From Candida dubliniensis CD36 (lineage: Eukaryota > Ascomycota > Pichiomycetes > Serinales > Debaryomycetaceae): DNA of 64,000 bases. Of the stretch, positions 8,964 through 17,652 are shown piece after piece (positions within the stretch are counted from its first letter, which is position 1; the number at the start of each line of letters is the position of its first letter). Below the pieces are notes generated by a model. The model saw nothing but the letters and a program-made list of their open reading frames with translations, was not told the DNA's origin and ran no database searches. The position numbers and the translations under genes were made by a program. The stretch spans positions 1 to 64,000 of the forward strand of contig NC_012861.1 of the NCBI RefSeq assembly GCF_000026945.1, given 5' to 3'.

Positions 8964-9610
8964 TCAAAACTCATTTTTGAACAATTTATCTCTGTATTTT
9001 CGATCCTGTTTCTCACAAAATATCCCCAAAATGAACCTTATCCCCATTCGATGAGTAAACTCCTTATCCTTTGCTCGTAACTTAACCGTTGCACTTCTCG
9101 ATAAACATAATGGCAGCTCTACCAGCACTGGCTTCTCCTGCTCTAAGATCACCCTTATCATCACCTCATCGTGACTAACCTCCATCATATTTATTGCCAT
9201 CCTTCACAAGCTTGTATTTTAAACTCAACCTCAAAACTTAACTGGATAGCCACATACCTGCCCTTTATTTCCATCTTCTCAAGAACGGCCTTAGGAATAT
9301 AAGTTTCGATGTGTCCCGTTGAGCGCATAAGCCTCAACACTCTCCATATCGATCAGGTACAAGTCTTGCATCACATCTCCCATCTCCACAAACACGTAAA
9401 ACTATCCTCAAACTTAATAGGGCTGCCCATGTAACCGTGCTGGCCAATCAAGTACAACGCAAACTCTATTCACATTAAACGTATAATTCGAGGATATCGT
9501 GATCCCACCTCCCTATTGATACTCTGGGTGATATCCCACAAGTGCCCAATATGGGTAGTGGACACACCAAACGACTCCTCAACATGATCCGGCACTATTG
9601 ACTTTGCCAT
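8964..9610 (-). pseudogene. decayed gene, unknown family
   Basis: An ATG at 9610 opens 46 codons (MAKSIVPDHVEESFG, then GHLWDITQSINREVG, ending IIRLM). After the stop, protein-like text continues in shifting frames (EFALYLIGQHGYMGSPIKFE; FVEMGDVMQDLYLIDM; HIETYIPKAVLEKMEIKG; RYVAIQLSFEV). It ends in a 78-codon open frame at 9200-8964 that starts MAINMMEVSHDEV and contains VLVELPLCLSRSATVKLRAK. The strand is constant and the pieces are in order, so this is one gene worn by several frameshifts. The beta-rich, hydrophobic-alternating text would suit a small OB-like or beta-barrel fold, but that is a guess; I do not recognise a family. It sits between the two LTR-like repeats. Confidence 0.5.
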
Positions 9611-9653
9611 TCCAACATGTGTGCTTTCTATTCCAGTTGTTTTCGATCAATTG

Positions 9654-9852
9654 TGTTGAAATGATGAAATATTTTTTTTGGGTTAATCATAGGTCGTGCA
9701 CTATTTCTAAAACGTATGTCTAATCCAAATCAAGTTATTCTCCCATGGGGGTGCTTGTCACCCCCATGTTGCGGATGTAGGATGTTCTACGGATGCTGGT
9801 TCTACAGATGATTGCCTGTACCGATGCAACACAGCAACGAATGCTTTTTACA
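9654..9852 (+). repeat. LTR-like direct repeat, copy 2
   Basis: It begins TGTTGAAATGATGAAATA and has a T-run and GTGCAC word as in copy 1. A perfect 10-bp stem CATGGGGGTG / CACCCCCATG with the same CTTGT loop lies at 9744-9768. Then come motif variants GCGGATG (9771), ACGGATG (9789), ACAGATG (9804), ACCGATG (9820) and ACGAATG (9837). The segment 9820-9843 lines up with 8559-8582. Spacing to copy 1 is about 1.26 kb. Confidence 0.6.
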
Positions 9853-10196
9853 ATTTGCGTTAGATTAATTAGAGGGCTTGGTAGTCATTATGCAGCAACA
9901 TAGTCGTCTAATGAGAGCACCTAGATGGTACAGTTTACCGTAACTAGATATTAACATGTTTTGGATCAACCAACGGGCTAATCTTTGATATACTTGTAGA
10001 TTAGTTTGTCTGCGTGTTTTTCGGTGAACTTTCACTACAAAATAACCCAAAAAAAAAAAACGAACAACCTTTAGCAATCGCCCATCTCTTTGGTAATATA
10101 CAGAGACAGCCGCTGTGATCTCATTACACCCCCTTCATCGAACACTCTTTGTAATCTTTTCATCTGTCTGTGTGGTAAAAAAAATACTTGTTGAGT
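9853..10196. other. non-coding stretch between repeat and tRNA
   Basis: AT-rich. A 70-codon minus-strand frame crosses it but its composition is not convincing and it has no recognisable motif. Nothing else is supported. Confidence 0.4.
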
Positions 10197-10203
10197 AAAA
10201 AAA
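10197..10203 (-). terminator. pol III terminator of tRNA-Val
   Basis: A run of seven T on the minus strand begins 18 bases after the tRNA 3' end, as expected for RNA polymerase III termination. Confidence 0.7.
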
Positions 10204-10220
10204 TTACCCTTTCGGGCCAA

Positions 10221-10292
10221 TGATCTAGCCGAGGATCGAACTCGAGACCTTTTCCGTGTGAAGGAAACGTGATACCGCTACACCACTAAACC
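10221..10292 (-). tRNA. tRNA-Val (anticodon CAC)
   Basis: Reading the minus strand, a 72-nt cloverleaf is visible: acceptor GGTTTAG pairs with CTAGATC (G-T wobbles included), followed by discriminator A. The D arm is GTG...CAC with AGCGG in the loop. The anticodon stem TTTCC/GGAAA encloses loop TTCACAC, giving anticodon CAC for GUG valine codons. The T arm TCGAG-TTCGATC-CTCGG contains a standard B box. No intron. It is the first functional-looking gene from the left and lies 370 bp from an LTR-like repeat; LTR elements of yeasts often collect near tRNA genes. Confidence 0.88.
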
Positions 10293-10376
10293 ATTTTTCG
10301 ACATTCAAATTTGCGTGGTTAACCACACTATACAAAACCTATTGACAGAGTCAAAACCGAAAATTACACCCCAAAA

Positions 10377-10925
10377 TCACCAAACTTGCTGCAACACCAC
10401 AATATACACTGGCGAACACTGCCCGCCAATCGACGCATTATACAACTTGTACAACCCATTGGTGCCAGCCTGACAGTGCCAGAATTGAGTATCCCCATTA
10501 AGTGCAAGCAACAGTTTGCCATTCCACGAAACAATCGACCAACCTTTATTAAACAACGCATCTGGCTGCGATGGCAAATCAAATTGAAACTGGTGGTTGG
10601 CAACAATCTCTCCAATAGCTCCTCTCTGATTACGTAACACCCCCGAGGTAAGCACAATGTATTGTGGCGACTTTCTAACCTTGCAATATGCAGCCAGCTC
10701 ACAGTTCCCACACGGATCGGGTGTTTGGTACGTGCTATTCCCAGTCAAACATTGCACGGTGGTGTTTCCATGAAATAACTGGCCATCACCAATCTCAAAC
10801 ACCTTATAGATAGAGTTACCTGTCTCCACACCCAAACTAAACCGATACCCAACACTATCAACCTCATTCTTAACCAATCCACCTCTGACAAGCACAAACA
10901 AGCAAACTAAAACTAAGAAGATCAT
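10377..10925 (-). CDS. secreted PIR-domain cell-wall protein lacking final cysteine
   Basis: 182 residues from the ATG at 10925, chosen because a clean signal peptide (MIFLVLVCLFVLVRGG) begins there; upstream codons cross a homopolymer. The C-terminal half is a PIR domain: LTSGVLRNQRGAIGEIVANHQFQF, GWSIVSWNGKL, FWHC, LYKLYNASIGGQC. Cysteines C81, C151 and C170 follow the family's spacing (69 and 18 residues between, against the usual 66 and 16). In PIR proteins twelve residues then separate the third cysteine from a terminal cysteine; here twelve residues follow and the next codon is TGA. No internal PIR glutamine repeats are present, so covalent glucan linkage by them is not expected. PIR-type proteins strengthen the wall. 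Confidence 0.8.
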   Translation of the reverse strand: MIFLVLVCLFVLVRGGLVKNEVDSVGYRFSLGVETGNSIYKVFEIGDGQLFHGNTTVQCLTGNSTYQTPDPCGNCELAAYCKVRKSPQYIVLTSGVLRNQRGAIGEIVANHQFQFDLPSQPDALFNKGWSIVSWNGKLLLALNGDTQFWHCQAGTNGLYKLYNASIGGQCSPVYIVVLQQVW

Positions 10926-11035
10926 TGCTGGGCAAAAAAAAAAAAAAAAATAAAAATTACATGGATACATCCCCCCTTTATATATACATCTCCTTTTTTT
11001 TTTTTTTGCAACCAATTGTTTACATTTTCTATACT

Positions 11036-12190
11036 CTATACTCGCTCATTAATAAACTTTGCCACTAAATTATATGCAAACTTATCCGTGAAATCCCCCT
11101 CAATTGCTCTCTGCGCCCCGTGTTTGCTAACATAATCCAAGCTCTCAACATAAACCAACCCAGCATGTATCCCACCGGGCTCAGTATAATACTCAACACT
11201 GCCCTTGATAATCTCGTAAAAGTCGTCAACCCCATCACGCAACACCTCTCTCTCTCCTACAATCATTAACGTATTGCCGTTGTTCAACGCAGCCACCTCC
11301 TTCCAGTGCTCGGCCCATGTCGTATTCGTAAACGTCAAGAAATTGTTAATCACCAGCTTATCGTTATCACCGGCATACAACTCTCCCATGGTAGTATCTT
11401 GTGCACCCAAATCGCCCCACACGTCACACCCGTGTCTTGGCGGAAGTTTGGGCTCGGTACATGGTTGCACCCACGGCGAAACTAATATCAACGTCTCCGG
11501 TTGCGGCAAGTCGCCAACACTAAACCCAACCTTAAACCCATGGCGGGCCAACTGGTCTTCCACTTCCTCAGGATACGCAATGGCTCGTGCTAAACTCAAC
11601 GACATGTGGGCTCCAGCAGAGTCGCCCAACAACATAATCTCCTTATACCCCTGAGCCACCAAATTGTGATACGTAACTAAATGCTCATACAACTGTGTCG
11701 GGTACACAGAATCAAACATCGTCAACGAATAGTCCACCACCAAAATCGACGTCTTCTCTGCAGCACGATCATCCAACGCATAGTGCAACGCAGCAACAAA
11801 AACAAACTGCGACTCAAACATGTTCAACAAGTACCCACCACCATGAATATAAATCAACACCTTGGCATTTGGGTCCTCCGACTTGTGGATCCAAAAACTA
11901 TACTCATCAAACTTCTCCCCAAAATGGTTCAACGCCAAAGCCAACGGGTGTTTCTTAAACTTGGCAATGACCCTCTCAATGGGCTGGTACACCACCGCCT
12001 TGATATTCTGTTTCTTATAGTTGCCCGAAACATGGTACTGCACCGACAACAACACATTCTTCCACAACGACCCCTGGAACTCCCGATTGGTACGCGAATA
12101 CACCGTCCCAACAGTATAATACTGCAACACCGTCTTGGTCACAGTATATGGCAAAGTAACCAACTTAAGAAAAAAGTCAATCGTAATCAT
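11036..12190 (-). CDS. HSL-type alpha/beta hydrolase (esterase or steryl deacetylase-like)
   Basis: 384 residues. An N-terminal hydrophobic, membrane-associating stretch is followed by the oxyanion motif HGGGY (116-120) and the nucleophile elbow GDSAGA (S191). Likely acid and base are D319 or D322 in REVLRDGVDDF and H342 in GGIHAGL. This is the hormone-sensitive-lipase branch that includes the yeast steryl deacetylase Say1 and fungal carboxylesterases; the exact substrate cannot be read. It ends 111 bp upstream of the PIR gene start and follows MPP10 closely. A T tract of 34 bases (12217-12250) lies just upstream of the ATG. Confidence 0.85.
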   Translation of the reverse strand: MITIDFFLKLVTLPYTVTKTVLQYYTVGTVYSRTNREFQGSLWKNVLLSVQYHVSGNYKKQNIKAVVYQPIERVIAKFKKHPLALALNHFGEKFDEYSFWIHKSEDPNAKVLIYIHGGGYLLNMFESQFVFVAALHYALDDRAAEKTSILVVDYSLTMFDSVYPTQLYEHLVTYHNLVAQGYKEIMLLGDSAGAHMSLSLARAIAYPEEVEDQLARHGFKVGFSVGDLPQPETLILVSPWVQPCTEPKLPPRHGCDVWGDLGAQDTTMGELYAGDNDKLVINNFLTFTNTTWAEHWKEVAALNNGNTLMIVGEREVLRDGVDDFYEIIKGSVEYYTEPGGIHAGLVYVESLDYVSKHGAQRAIEGDFTDKFAYNLVAKFINERV

Positions 12191-12213
12191 GGTTGGAAAA
12201 GAGCCACCAGATT

Positions 12214-12250
<37 letters not shown>

Positions 12251-12285
12251 CTTGTCGATTGTTTATTTTCGGCACTACACGACGA

Positions 12286-13902
12286 CTACAACTTAAACCT
12301 ATTTGAGCTCTGCACTCCCCCATCCTTCTTAAGATTACCTCTAACATCTCTCATCTCACCCTTGTGGCCAATCACCGTAACATTCTTTGCACTGGCCAAC
12401 GTATCCACAACACTATCCTTCTTCTGGCGCTTGGCATCGTTAAACACCTTGGCCTTCTTTCTCTTCTTGGCCCGTCTCAACCTCTGTTTATCGTCACGAC
12501 TCAACTCATCCTTCGAATACGACAACCCCGACTTTAACTGCACTTCTTTACCCTTATCATCACCAATCTTATATATCTCTTGTGGCGCCAACCTCGCTTC
12601 ACTAGATACATGCAACGGCTGTGCATCTTCCATGCTAACCACTGGACTGACCTTAATATCGATGGTCTTGGCCTGATGCGGTTTAGGAATAAAGTGCGCC
12701 GAGCACAATGCATCAAGCTTATGAGTCACCTTGGTAAACAATTCGCTAATCTCGTCATGCTGTTTCTTCACCTCTTCGTTGATCGATTCCTGCTGCGCAT
12801 CAACATTATTATACTCATCCTCATACAACTCAGCTAATGATTTGGACGATTTCTGCTCTGAAACCTCAGCTTTGGGCGCTTTGTGGAATTTCGAAATGTC
12901 GGTTATTATACGTCTGGGCAAATCATTAAACTCGTCCTCCTTAATACGTTTACGAATAAGGTCTTCCAACGTCTGGGTCGACTCCTCGGTTATTACTGGA
13001 ACAGGTTTGGCAGTACGGTCAAATGCAATCTCGGTCTCCTCCAACAAAGATTCTTGGGGTCTCTCATTAGACGTAATCTCACCCTTCATTGTCCATTTCT
13101 TATCTGCAACCAATTCAGCTTCCAACTTGGCAATCTCAGCTTGGATCGATTTTTGTTGTTTCTCAAATGACGACAAGCTCTCTGCTGGTTGCTCATCTTC
13201 AGCAAACAAATCTAGCATGGCCGAGTTCACTGCATTATCATAATCCTCCTCCTCAAACTCTTTTTCCTCTTTGGCCGGTTTGAACTTCCCGGGCTTGTCG
13301 TAAAAATCATTGTAGTAATCCATCTCTTCCTCATCGTCTTCACTCAAACTATCAAAGTAGTCTATCTCGTCATCGCCATTATCCCTTTCCATTGCCAATA
13401 CTTGTTTGTTGAATTGGTCAATATCGAAAAACCCATCATTCAAACCAAATGCATCTTTCTGGATAGGGTCAGTCAATGTTTCTGTCTCCGATTCTGGCTC
13501 TTCTGGGATTTCTTCTGATTCCTCTTCAAGTTCTTCTTCGGATTGTTGGTGCGGTTCATCTTCTTCTGGTTCAGATTCTTTCTCTTCTTCAAGGTCTTCC
13601 AGTTGCCCTTCTTCCTCTTCCAGTTGCCCTTCTTCCTCTTCTGGTTTTTCTACCACTCTATTTATCTCCAGCATTACCCCTAGCAACTCCTCTCCTACCC
13701 CATCGAGAACCATTTTTGTTTGTCCAAAAACCTGCGATGAGTCTAACCCATCTACATATATCTCATCCAACACAGAATACTTCTTCGCCAAAGGGTCTAT
13801 AAACGACTTGACAAGCTTATTAAAAAACTCCCCATTGCTCTTTCTTAAACTAAAGATCTCATACGGTCTGTCGTATATCCTCTCAAGCGTATCTTCTCTC
13901 AT
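12286..13902 (-). CDS. MPP10: U3 snoRNP protein Mpp10
   Basis: 538 residues from the ATG at 13902 (MREDTLERIYDRPYEIF). Mpp10 is a scaffold of the U3 snoRNP in the 90S pre-ribosome, needed for the early cleavages that release 18S rRNA, and binds Imp3 and Imp4. Visible are long acidic coiled stretches (about residues 95-180), the DYFDSLSEDDEEEMDYYNDFYDKP region, which fits the Mpp10 acidic modules, and the conserved basic C-terminal part with LSRDDKQRLRRAKKRKKAK and FNDAKRQKK. A perfect 21-bp tandem duplication within the gene repeats an EEEEGQL unit. GCGATG (13933-13938) with A/T-runs on both sides sits just upstream and resembles PAC/RRPE ribosome-biogenesis elements. Confidence 0.9.
   Translation of the reverse strand: MREDTLERIYDRPYEIFSLRKSNGEFFNKLVKSFIDPLAKKYSVLDEIYVDGLDSSQVFGQTKMVLDGVGEELLGVMLEINRVVEKPEEEEGQLEEEEGQLEDLEEEKESEPEEDEPHQQSEEELEEESEEIPEEPESETETLTDPIQKDAFGLNDGFFDIDQFNKQVLAMERDNGDDEIDYFDSLSEDDEEEMDYYNDFYDKPGKFKPAKEEKEFEEEDYDNAVNSAMLDLFAEDEQPAESLSSFEKQQKSIQAEIAKLEAELVADKKWTMKGEITSNERPQESLLEETEIAFDRTAKPVPVITEESTQTLEDLIRKRIKEDEFNDLPRRIITDISKFHKAPKAEVSEQKSSKSLAELYEDEYNNVDAQQESINEEVKKQHDEISELFTKVTHKLDALCSAHFIPKPHQAKTIDIKVSPVVSMEDAQPLHVSSEARLAPQEIYKIGDDKGKEVQLKSGLSYSKDELSRDDKQRLRRAKKRKKAKVFNDAKRQKKDSVVDTLASAKNVTVIGHKGEMRDVRGNLKKDGGVQSSNRFKL
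13599..13640. repeat. perfect 21-bp tandem duplication in MPP10
   Basis: The 21 bases at 13599-13619 recur at 13620-13640 without a change. On the coding strand they encode a seven-residue acidic unit of the EEEEGQL type, twice. Likely length-polymorphic. Confidence 0.85.
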
Positions 13903-13938
13903 GGTGCTACAAAGAAAGCAAATTTTTTTATTGCGATG

Positions 13939-13969
<31 letters not shown>

Positions 13970-15280
13970 CTACTTGGGTATAAAATACAAAATCTGTACA
14001 GCACTAGCATTCACTAACAAGCTCTTCTTGCCAGGCTGCGACGGATCGTCGTTGCAATAGACCGACTTGTCCTCATCAAAACCACCTCTAAACAGTTTAC
14101 TATACTGGTCAAACGTAGAGCGTGTAGACTTTGAAATCAGAGTAAAGTACAACCCCTCATCCTTAGGATCTTGCAAGTACTCGTAAATATAATTCCCTTG
14201 CTTCACCACCTCATCCTTATACTCCCCAAACTGGTCACTCAACTCAAACGCATCAGCAAATCCAGCAAACAATAAATGGACATACTCTAACTTATTATTC
14301 CAGTGCCCATTGCCGTCATAAAAAGCACCACCAGAGTTCGTTGCCGCCAGCGCCAACTCCAGCGCCTTATCCAACATATCCGGGTCCCCCCTATACTTGT
14401 GCAAATACACAAGAGTGCTGATTGAACACCCCACAGTATATGTCAACTTCCCCTTATCGATCTGGCTCAAATCATTCTTATCTGTCCCATCGTAAAACAA
14501 CTTATCCTTGGGATCCTGCAAATTCTTAAACATAAACTCCATACAATCAGTTGCAAAATCAATCAACGATTGGTCATGGGTTATATCGTATAATCTGACT
14601 GCAGCCAAAGCAGCCTCCGCAGTTGAAATCGACGCAATGTAGTTTTTATCTTTCCTCCAAATAATCCCACCATTAGGACCCTGTTGAGTCTGAATATAAG
14701 ATATAATGTCCTGGGCATACCCCAAATACTTCTTCTTGCCCGTCATCTTATACGCATCAATAAACACCCAAGCAAGCTGGGCATTGTCATCGGAATAAAC
14801 CTCAGCAGTCTCGTTGGGTGACGCCAGAAACGCTTTCGTGTTCGAATCATAGTAATCCATTACTCTGTCTAACGTAACTTCAAGACCAGAAACATCGCCT
14901 GTCTTAATTATTGCCTCCCCTAACACAGCCATCGTCCACAAAACAGGTAACGCATATCCATCATTACAGATCGAGTCTTTATCGTTCCACTTGCCATCTT
15001 GCGAAACCCAAAACCGTTGCCAAACTTTAGCCATGGTGTCATAGTATGAGTTGACAGTGACCAGTGGAGAACTTGCACTGGGCGAGACAGACGTCTCAAC
15101 CAAACTAGGTGCTAAACTCTTGGTGGGGCTTGCCATTCCCCCAGATGTCTGTGTTCCCACTCCCGTATAAACCTTCGTGACAGTAACTACCTCGACTGGG
15201 GCAGTAACTACCATAACACGCACAGCTGGTGCACTCAAACACAATGGTATCAACACCAAAATTTTAAATAAACGATACAT
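13970..15280 (-). CDS. secreted GH76 alpha-1,6-mannanase-like protein
   Basis: 436 residues from the ATG at 15280, where a signal peptide begins (MYRLFKILVLIPLCLSAPA). A Ser/Thr/Val-rich linker to about residue 75 precedes a glycoside hydrolase 76 fold: WQRFWVSQDGKWNDKDSICNDGYALPVLWTMA, the paired aspartates in VYSDDNAQLAW (D164-D165), GGIIWRKDKNYIASISTAEAALAAVRLY, and a YTVGCSISTLVYLHKY segment. In this family two adjacent aspartates act in catalysis on alpha-1,6-mannan. The well-known fungal members Dfg5 and Dcw1 are GPI-anchored and cross-link wall proteins; this one ends ILYFIPK without a GPI tail, so a free secreted or wall-trapped enzyme is likelier. It ends 67 bp upstream of the MPP10 start. 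Confidence 0.85.
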   Translation of the reverse strand: MYRLFKILVLIPLCLSAPAVRVMVVTAPVEVVTVTKVYTGVGTQTSGGMASPTKSLAPSLVETSVSPSASSPLVTVNSYYDTMAKVWQRFWVSQDGKWNDKDSICNDGYALPVLWTMAVLGEAIIKTGDVSGLEVTLDRVMDYYDSNTKAFLASPNETAEVYSDDNAQLAWVFIDAYKMTGKKKYLGYAQDIISYIQTQQGPNGGIIWRKDKNYIASISTAEAALAAVRLYDITHDQSLIDFATDCMEFMFKNLQDPKDKLFYDGTDKNDLSQIDKGKLTYTVGCSISTLVYLHKYRGDPDMLDKALELALAATNSGGAFYDGNGHWNNKLEYVHLLFAGFADAFELSDQFGEYKDEVVKQGNYIYEYLQDPKDEGLYFTLISKSTRSTFDQYSKLFRGGFDEDKSVYCNDDPSQPGKKSLLVNASAVQILYFIPK

Positions 15281-15456
15281 GGGTGTCAAAACCACCACTT
15301 TCCAACAATCATAGTCATCCTACTTCATTTTTATAGTTTCCTGTCATCTGTATGATTTTCCTTGATCTAATTTAGCTGTGAAACAAGTATAAAACATTCT
15401 TATTCGCGACATAAACAAAAAAAAAAAAAAAATTCCATTTCATTGTATTTTCCACA

Positions 15457-16080
15457 ATGAAAGTATACAAACACCCTATACTAGTCAATCCTACACGTTG
15501 GCTCAGAGGGCCAAAGAAACATGCTAAACCATTATACCAGAGCGGTTATTACCCTTCCCTTAAAAGCAACCCCTTTGCAGCAGCACTATCACGACTCGAC
15601 GCAAACTCACCGTCCTCCACCCTACCCATAGGAAATGGCATTCCATTGACAGTTAGCCATCGGGCAGATAACACGTACGTCCTAACACCAAACATACATG
15701 AAACACCTACCCAACCCAGTCGATTGCTCATCAACAGTGCTAGATATATTAAGTTGATAGTTGACCGGCCCAAGGCAATTCAGAAGTTGGTGCCCTTACA
15801 GTTTATCCAACAATGCAAATCATCCAAAGCAAGAGTCACCATCGACAAAGATATCGTGGAGCAAATAGACACCTTGTACCGACAGAAAATAGAATCGCTC
15901 CTTCCTGACTCATCGGAATGTGGAGACTATGGCATCATCCTCAAACCAATGGACGTTCCAGTACGTATCGATGGCGGTACCACATACGTAAACAGCACCT
16001 TCAACACCTTCATCAACTACAACACCCACCGCGACCTCGCACAGTTAATACTAGCGTATACTGACTTTGTTAATCTATAA
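15457..16080 (+). CDS. probable mitochondrial protein, function not recognised
   Basis: 207 residues beginning MKVYKHPILVNPTRWLRGPKKHAKPLYQSGYYPSL. The basic N-terminus and the SNPFAAALSRLDA segment resemble fungal mitochondrial respiratory or ribosome-associated proteins, but I cannot assign a family with certainty. The rest is soluble with a helix-rich middle (QKLVPLQFIQQCKSSKAR) and a C-terminal RDLAQLILAYTDFVNL. Poly-A just upstream of the ATG. It converges on the TOS1-like gene with only four bases between the two stop codons. Confidence 0.7.
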   Translation: MKVYKHPILVNPTRWLRGPKKHAKPLYQSGYYPSLKSNPFAAALSRLDANSPSSTLPIGNGIPLTVSHRADNTYVLTPNIHETPTQPSRLLINSARYIKLIVDRPKAIQKLVPLQFIQQCKSSKARVTIDKDIVEQIDTLYRQKIESLLPDSSECGDYGIILKPMDVPVRIDGGTTYVNSTFNTFINYNTHRDLAQLILAYTDFVNL

Positions 16081-16084
16081 CTAT

Positions 16085-17236
16085 CTAAATAACCCAGAGT
16101 GTAAGCACGCTCATAATCAAGTTTGTAATAAACGATGGCTGATAGCTAACTCCACTATTCTTCTTGCTTGTAGTTGCCGATTGGCCAGTGACTGTAGCCA
16201 TTGTAGTTGCCACATCAGCACCAGCTTTCTTGACCCACGAGTTGACACTAGATGCACCAACAGTTGCATCAAAAGACGTCGAGTTCGACATCCAAACCAC
16301 CGCATTCCCACTCAGGTCAAACGCAACACCACCACTCATAGTGCCACTCAAACTACGCTCAATATATGCTGGCGCAGCCATACCGGTCTGAATATCATCT
16401 GACCCTTGGTAGTCATGGATGGTGCTGTACAAGTGGAGGTACTCGGTCGAGTTCATCACCTCAAATATATCAAACTCTCCGCACCCAGATCTCCAGCACG
16501 AACAATTAGCATTCATTGAATACTGAGCAGTTCTTGGGATATGCGCATTCAAAAGCCAAATTGCCGGCATGTTATAGTTGGAAATATCCGTCGAAGTGTG
16601 GGTTTCGTTCGGCATTTGAAACTCAAACAAAAACATCTTAGTGGTACCATAAAACCCATGGTACGCAGGAATATCGCTTCGATAGACTCCACAATCATTG
16701 TTGTACCCGGATTTGCCACAGCTAATGTTGGAGAAAATCACAAACTCGTCGTTCGAGTTGATAAGTGTGTTTTTACTCAAAACAGTCGACGAGTCGGCTT
16801 TGGAAGTACCATCAGTACCGGCATACGTCAACCCAAGACCCAAACACGAGGAATTCTTTCCAGCCCTAGTCAAAAACGTGACATTCTCACTAGTCCCACT
16901 CGACCCTTCATAGTAGCTCAACCTCTTCCAATCACCAGAACTATCATCGCCATACTTGAACCCATCGGAAACATACGACGCAAACTTGTTCAACACAAGC
17001 GGACCACGGAAATGAACCGAAACTTCCTCATTCAATGGCGCATTGGTCCCAGAAAACGAAACAGGTGTCTTGTTAACCTCACATGAACACGAATCCTTAT
17101 AAATATTACTCAACTTTTCAACTTGGTTGTAGGTACCAGAAAACCCAAGATTATTAAACTGGATAGCTTCAACTTGTTCGTTGGCAGCAGTAGCAACTGA
17201 CACTAATGTTGATACTAGCAATGACGAGAATAACAT
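16085..17236 (-). CDS. GPI-anchored TOS1/Pga52-type cell-wall glycoprotein
   Basis: 383 residues from the ATG at 17236, where a signal peptide starts (MLFSSLLVSTLVSVATAANE). The N-terminal domain with CSCEVNKTPVSFSGTNAPLNEEVSVHFRGPL and the C-terminal domain with MPAIWLLNAHIPRTAQYSMNANCSCW and GEFDIFEV match the Tos1/Yjl171c family (DUF2403 plus DUF2401), cell-wall proteins with beta-glucanase-like character. Multiple NxS/T sites. The end has a small-residue region followed by a hydrophobic tail (SFITNLIMSVLTLWVI), as expected of a GPI signal, so I favour the anchored paralog (PGA52 in C. albicans) over soluble TOS1. Confidence 0.82.
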   Translation of the reverse strand: MLFSSLLVSTLVSVATAANEQVEAIQFNNLGFSGTYNQVEKLSNIYKDSCSCEVNKTPVSFSGTNAPLNEEVSVHFRGPLVLNKFASYVSDGFKYGDDSSGDWKRLSYYEGSSGTSENVTFLTRAGKNSSCLGLGLTYAGTDGTSKADSSTVLSKNTLINSNDEFVIFSNISCGKSGYNNDCGVYRSDIPAYHGFYGTTKMFLFEFQMPNETHTSTDISNYNMPAIWLLNAHIPRTAQYSMNANCSCWRSGCGEFDIFEVMNSTEYLHLYSTIHDYQGSDDIQTGMAAPAYIERSLSGTMSGGVAFDLSGNAVVWMSNSTSFDATVGASSVNSWVKKAGADVATTMATVTGQSATTSKKNSGVSYQPSFITNLIMSVLTLWVI

Positions 17237-17652
17237 GGTTGGCCAAAAAAAAAAAAAAAATTTCTTGGTAAATCTCGGCGATGCTGCACTATATATAGTA
17301 TCTAGGGGATATCTAACAAGGCTTGGAAATCTCCTGTTTTTTTTTTTTTTTTTTTTTCCGCAAATTATTCTCAATTAACCCGCCCATTCTAGCAAAAACA
17401 AAAACACGCGCAATCCCAGTAGAAGCAAAAACCTCCACATCTTCATAGGTTGGCATTACTTATCTTCGTTTGGCATTGCGTATCACCTTTTGGTGGCGGT
17501 GCAACCATCCAGAATCGTTCTTTATTACACAAAATCTATGATGTCGCACACGTGACCGACATTGTCGCAAATCCATCCAATGGATTTCTTTGGTTTTTCT
17601 TTTTTCTTTTTTTTTTTTCAACATTTGAAACCACCTACACCACTAGTCTTCA
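17237..17652. promoter_or_regulatory. divergent promoter between wall protein and flavin-reductase-like gene
   Basis: About 416 bp with poly-A at 17246-17261 and T-runs at 17338-17357 and 17610-17618. No gene. A TATATATA word at 17291-17296 lies about 55 bp before the wall-protein ATG and may serve as its TATA box. Confidence 0.5.

Noticed and set aside
8486..9843. CRISPR-like array
   Set aside because: Short motif with irregular spacing in a eukaryotic genome; no repeat-spacer structure.
9865..10077. 70-codon minus-strand frame
   Set aside because: Composition is not convincing and no motif or conservation can be seen.
13406..14017. 203-codon plus-strand Ser-rich frame opposite MPP10
   Set aside because: It is the complement of MPP10's acidic Glu/Asp coding region.
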